Shown here one piece after another: positions 6,349 to 7,812 of a stretch of 7,812 bases of DNA. Where the stretch lies: contig JAJXVC010000085.1 of NCBI GenBank assembly GCA_021782295.1, forward strand, positions 1 to 7,812, in the 5' to 3' direction. The position numbers were made by a program, and so were the translations under genes. The stretch's first letter is position 1; each line of letters starts with the position of its first letter. The stretch is from a bacterium (GTDB lineage: Bacteria > Eremiobacterota > Eremiobacteria > Baltobacterales > Baltobacteraceae). The notes below the pieces were generated by a model that worked only from the letters and a program-made list of their open reading frames with translations, was not told the origin of the DNA and did not search any database.

Positions 6349-7250
6349 CGGAGGGCGCGCACCAATTGTTCGGTGTTGTAACGCATCATTGCGATATAAT
6401 TACTGACGACGGCGCGATGGCCGATCGAATCATCGTAGAGATCGGTGACGACCTTGATATCGGCGCTGCCGGCAAAGGCGTGCGCGAGTTTTTTGCTATA
6501 CTCCGGCTCGGCAAAGACGGCACGAACGTGGAGTTTTTTCGCGAGCGTGACGAGCTCTGCAAGACGGCGCGGATTCGGTTCTTGCCCGGGGGCCGGGACG
6601 AGCGAGCCGACGATATGGATGCCGAAACGCTTCGCAAAGTACGGCCACGCGTCGTGGAAGACGATAAGTTGCCGATCTGCCGGCGGAATCGTCGCAATTT
6701 GCGCCCGAATCCATGCGGTAAGCGCATCGAGTTGCGCATCGTAGGCGCGCGCATTTTTTTCAAACGCCGCTTTATGCGTTGGATCGATCCGAACCAGCGC
6801 AGCGAGAATCTTCGCAACGTAGGTTTTCGCGAGCACCGGGTCCATCCAGAGGTGCGGGTTCCCGCCGACCACCGGCATGCCGTCGGTGAGTACGAGGACG
6901 CGCGAGCGAGGGACATCGGCACCACGTACCATGCGATCGGCCCACGCATCGATGCCGGTGCCGTTCTCGACGACGAGTTGTGCGCCGGCAAGCACCGCAA
7001 TGCTCTGCGGGGTCGGCTGGAATGTCTCCGGCGACGCACCGACCGGCACGATGTTCGTCGAACGAACGTATGTGCCGCCGACGCCGTTGACGAACGAGTT
7101 CAACGTCGAAAATGTCGTAACGACGTCGATCGCGGTGCTTCCGGGAGAACTCGGAGGCGATGCTGCAGCGGTTGAAGTTTTTCCGCCACCGCCGCAGCCG
7201 ACAAGAGCGGCGAGAGCGAGCAGCGTGAGCGCGCGCGGGGCTAGACGCAT
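6345..7250 (-). CDS. znuA: Metal ABC transporter substrate-binding lipoprotein (ZnuA/TroA-like)
   Basis: This extracytoplasmic lipoprotein captures metal and delivers it to the permease. From the ATG at 7250 it has 301 residues. A signal peptide (MRLAPRALTLLALAALVGC) ends in the lipobox LVGC with the lipidated Cys19, followed by a Gly- then Ser/Pro/Ala-rich linker to about residue 38. The TroA-type cluster A-I fold follows. Of the usual ligands, His133 (GNPHLWMDP), His199 (VFHDAWPYFAKRFG) and an Asp in TDLYDDSIG (270-274) are in place. The first, normally His in DPHTYEP, is Glu75 in SPETFQP. There is no His-rich loop. The ATG at 7250 is chosen over a GTG at 7259 because GGAAAG lies 8 bases upstream of it. 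With this start the gene overlaps the regulator by 10 bases. Zinc is likely from the neighbouring regulator, but manganese or iron is possible. Confidence 0.93.
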   Translation of the reverse strand: MRLAPRALTLLALAALVGCGGGGKTSTAAASPPSSPGSTAIDVVTTFSTLNSFVNGVGGTYVRSTNIVPVGASPETFQPTPQSIAVLAGAQLVVENGTGIDAWADRMVRGADVPRSRVLVLTDGMPVVGGNPHLWMDPVLAKTYVAKILAALVRIDPTHKAAFEKNARAYDAQLDALTAWIRAQIATIPPADRQLIVFHDAWPYFAKRFGIHIVGSLVPAPGQEPNPRRLAELVTLAKKLHVRAVFAEPEYSKKLAHAFAGSADIKVVTDLYDDSIGHRAVVSNYIAMMRYNTEQLVRALR

Positions 7251-7624
7251 GAGCGACACTTTCCGTGGAATTCAAGCGAGTGATCGTCGAGTTGAAACCC
7301 GTGGAGCGAGCGCAAGCGATCGACGAAGGAATCGAGCGCGCCGCAGGCGACATCTTCGACGCGGCCGCAAGAACGACAGATCGCGTGATGGTGGTGCCCC
7401 TTATCGCAGGACATGAAGGTCGCCTCACCGCGGTCGTTGAGGCGCAACGCCGCCTCGCCTTTCGCTGCAAGGCGTTCGAGCGTCCGATAGACGGTCGCGC
7501 GCGAGACCGGCGTGCCCGATTCCTCAAGCCGCACGCAGAGCTCGCCGGCCGAAAGGAAGCGGGGCTCGGCCCTCAGGATGCGAGCGATCGCCTCCCGTGG
7601 CCGGGTCTCGTATTCGGTCTCCAT
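7241..7624 (-). CDS. zur: Fur-family metal-responsive repressor (Zur-like)
   Basis: This is a dimeric winged-helix repressor that binds DNA when loaded with metal. The 127-residue protein shows the Fur recognition helix VSRATVYRTLERLAAKG (40-56), the metal/dimerisation region with HHHH (77-80), the structural zinc-binding pairs CRSC (83-86) and CRSC (123-126), and further candidate ligands His115 and His120. Length is typical of Zur/PerR-like members. It is called Zur because it heads an operon encoding a ZnuA-C-B type importer; Fur, Mur or PerR cannot be excluded from sequence alone. Its ATG at 7624 lies 9 bp from a palindrome that fits its expected operator, suggesting self-repression of the entire operon. 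No clear Shine-Dalgarno is visible. Confidence 0.9.
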   Translation of the reverse strand: METEYETRPREAIARILRAEPRFLSAGELCVRLEESGTPVSRATVYRTLERLAAKGEAALRLNDRGEATFMSCDKGHHHHAICRSCGRVEDVACGALDSFVDRLRSLHGFQLDDHSLEFHGKCRSCV

Positions 7625-7633
7625 AGTCGGGGC

Positions 7634-7656
7634 ATTTTGAGAACGAGTCTCAAAAT
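7634..7656. promoter_or_regulatory. Fur/Zur-type operator palindrome
   Basis: A perfect inverted repeat with 9-bp arms, attttgaga and tctcaaaat, flanks the 5-bp spacer acgag. Its 15-bp core (TGAGAAC, G, AGTCTCA) resembles the 7-1-7 layout of Fur-family boxes. It is AT-rich in a GC-rich setting and sits 9 bp upstream of the regulator's start codon, so a bound repressor would block transcription of the regulator-importer operon. The matching minus-strand promoter is not obvious. Confidence 0.8.
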
Positions 7657-7693
7657 CCTCCGCTCGGGCGGGAAATGCGGGAAGCGAAGGTGT

Positions 7694-7723
7694 TTGACAG
7701 GGCTAGTGGCCGATGCGTAGAAT
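7694..7723 (+). promoter_or_regulatory. Sigma-70-type promoter for tRNA-Ala
   Basis: A perfect -35 box TTGACA (7694-7699) and a good -10 box TAGAAT (7718-7723) are separated by 18 bp. The expected transcription start near 7730 is about 10 bp before the tRNA. The promoter lies 38 bp from the Zur-type palindrome, so repressor binding there probably does not affect the tRNA. Confidence 0.78.
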
Positions 7724-7739
7724 CGACCCCGGCGCACTT

Positions 7740-7812
7740 GGGGATGTAGCTCAGCTGGTAGAGCACTTGCTTCGCATGTAAGGGGTCAGGAGTTCGAGTC
7801 TCCTCATCTCCA
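7740..7812 (+). tRNA. tRNA-Ala, anticodon CGC
   Basis: A complete 73-nt cloverleaf: acceptor GGGGATG pairs with CATCTCC, D-stem GCTC/GAGC, anticodon stem CTTGC/GTAAG with loop TTCGCAT, a 5-nt variable loop GGGTC, T-stem AGGAG/CTCCT with loop TTCGAGT, and discriminator A73 at the last base of the window. The anticodon CGC reads GCG, and the acceptor stem has the G3-U70 wobble pair that alanyl-tRNA synthetase recognises, which confirms alanine. Whether CCA is encoded cannot be seen because the window ends here. Confidence 0.96.

Noticed and set aside
6395..6400. TATAAT on the plus strand inside znuA as an antisense promoter
   Set aside because: No -35 box lies at a 16-19 bp spacing, and the hexamer is part of a well-conserved coding sequence.

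Overview
The window reads as a stretch of a GC-rich bacterial chromosome with tightly packed genes, many of them overlapping by a few bases. The gene content (class I PurE with a separate PurK, a Fur-family regulator next to a metal ABC importer, a standard bacterial tRNA-Ala) is ordinary for bacteria. No phage, plasmid or transposase gene is visible. The style of the genes and of the palindromic repeat reminded me of uncultivated high-GC lineages such as Candidatus Eremiobacterota (WPS-2). That is an impression, not something the sequence proves.

Layout. (1) 2-547, plus strand: the C-terminal part of a GT4-type glycosyltransferase whose start lies outside the window. (2) 548-809: a gene-free, tail-to-tail gap filled by an 85-bp imperfect palindrome that can fold as a cloverleaf, followed by a 21-bp tandem repeat array (6 full copies plus 15 bp). 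The array repeats the palindrome's own right arm. (3) 810-2425, minus strand: purE-purK, whose products together convert AIR to CAIR in purine synthesis. (4) 2500-4792, plus strand: a clan GH-A glycoside hydrolase without a signal peptide, overlapping a short-chain dehydrogenase that has an unusual C-terminal extension of about 110 residues. (5) 4748-7624, minus strand: a four-gene, fully overlapping operon in the order zur-like regulator, lipoprotein metal-binding protein, ATPase, permease. (6) 7625-7739: a divergent intergenic region with a Fur/Zur-type palindrome 9 bp upstream of the regulator and a good sigma-70 promoter facing the other way. (7) 7740-7812: tRNA-Ala(CGC), complete to the discriminator base at the window's last position.

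How the parts work together. The regulator-importer operon is a self-contained metal homeostasis unit. The lipoprotein captures metal outside the membrane, the permease and ATPase import it, and the metal-loaded regulator probably represses the whole operon through the single palindrome ahead of its own gene. Zinc is the likeliest metal. However, the binding protein has Glu where the family normally has its first His ligand, so specificity is open. purEK, the hydrolase/dehydrogenase pair and the importer operon show no obvious functional link.

I did not find a clearly new multi-gene system. The most unusual feature is the palindrome plus array at 581-791. Next are the altered metal site in the binding protein, the His-rich tail of the ATPase, and the odd catalytic residue and extension of the dehydrogenase.
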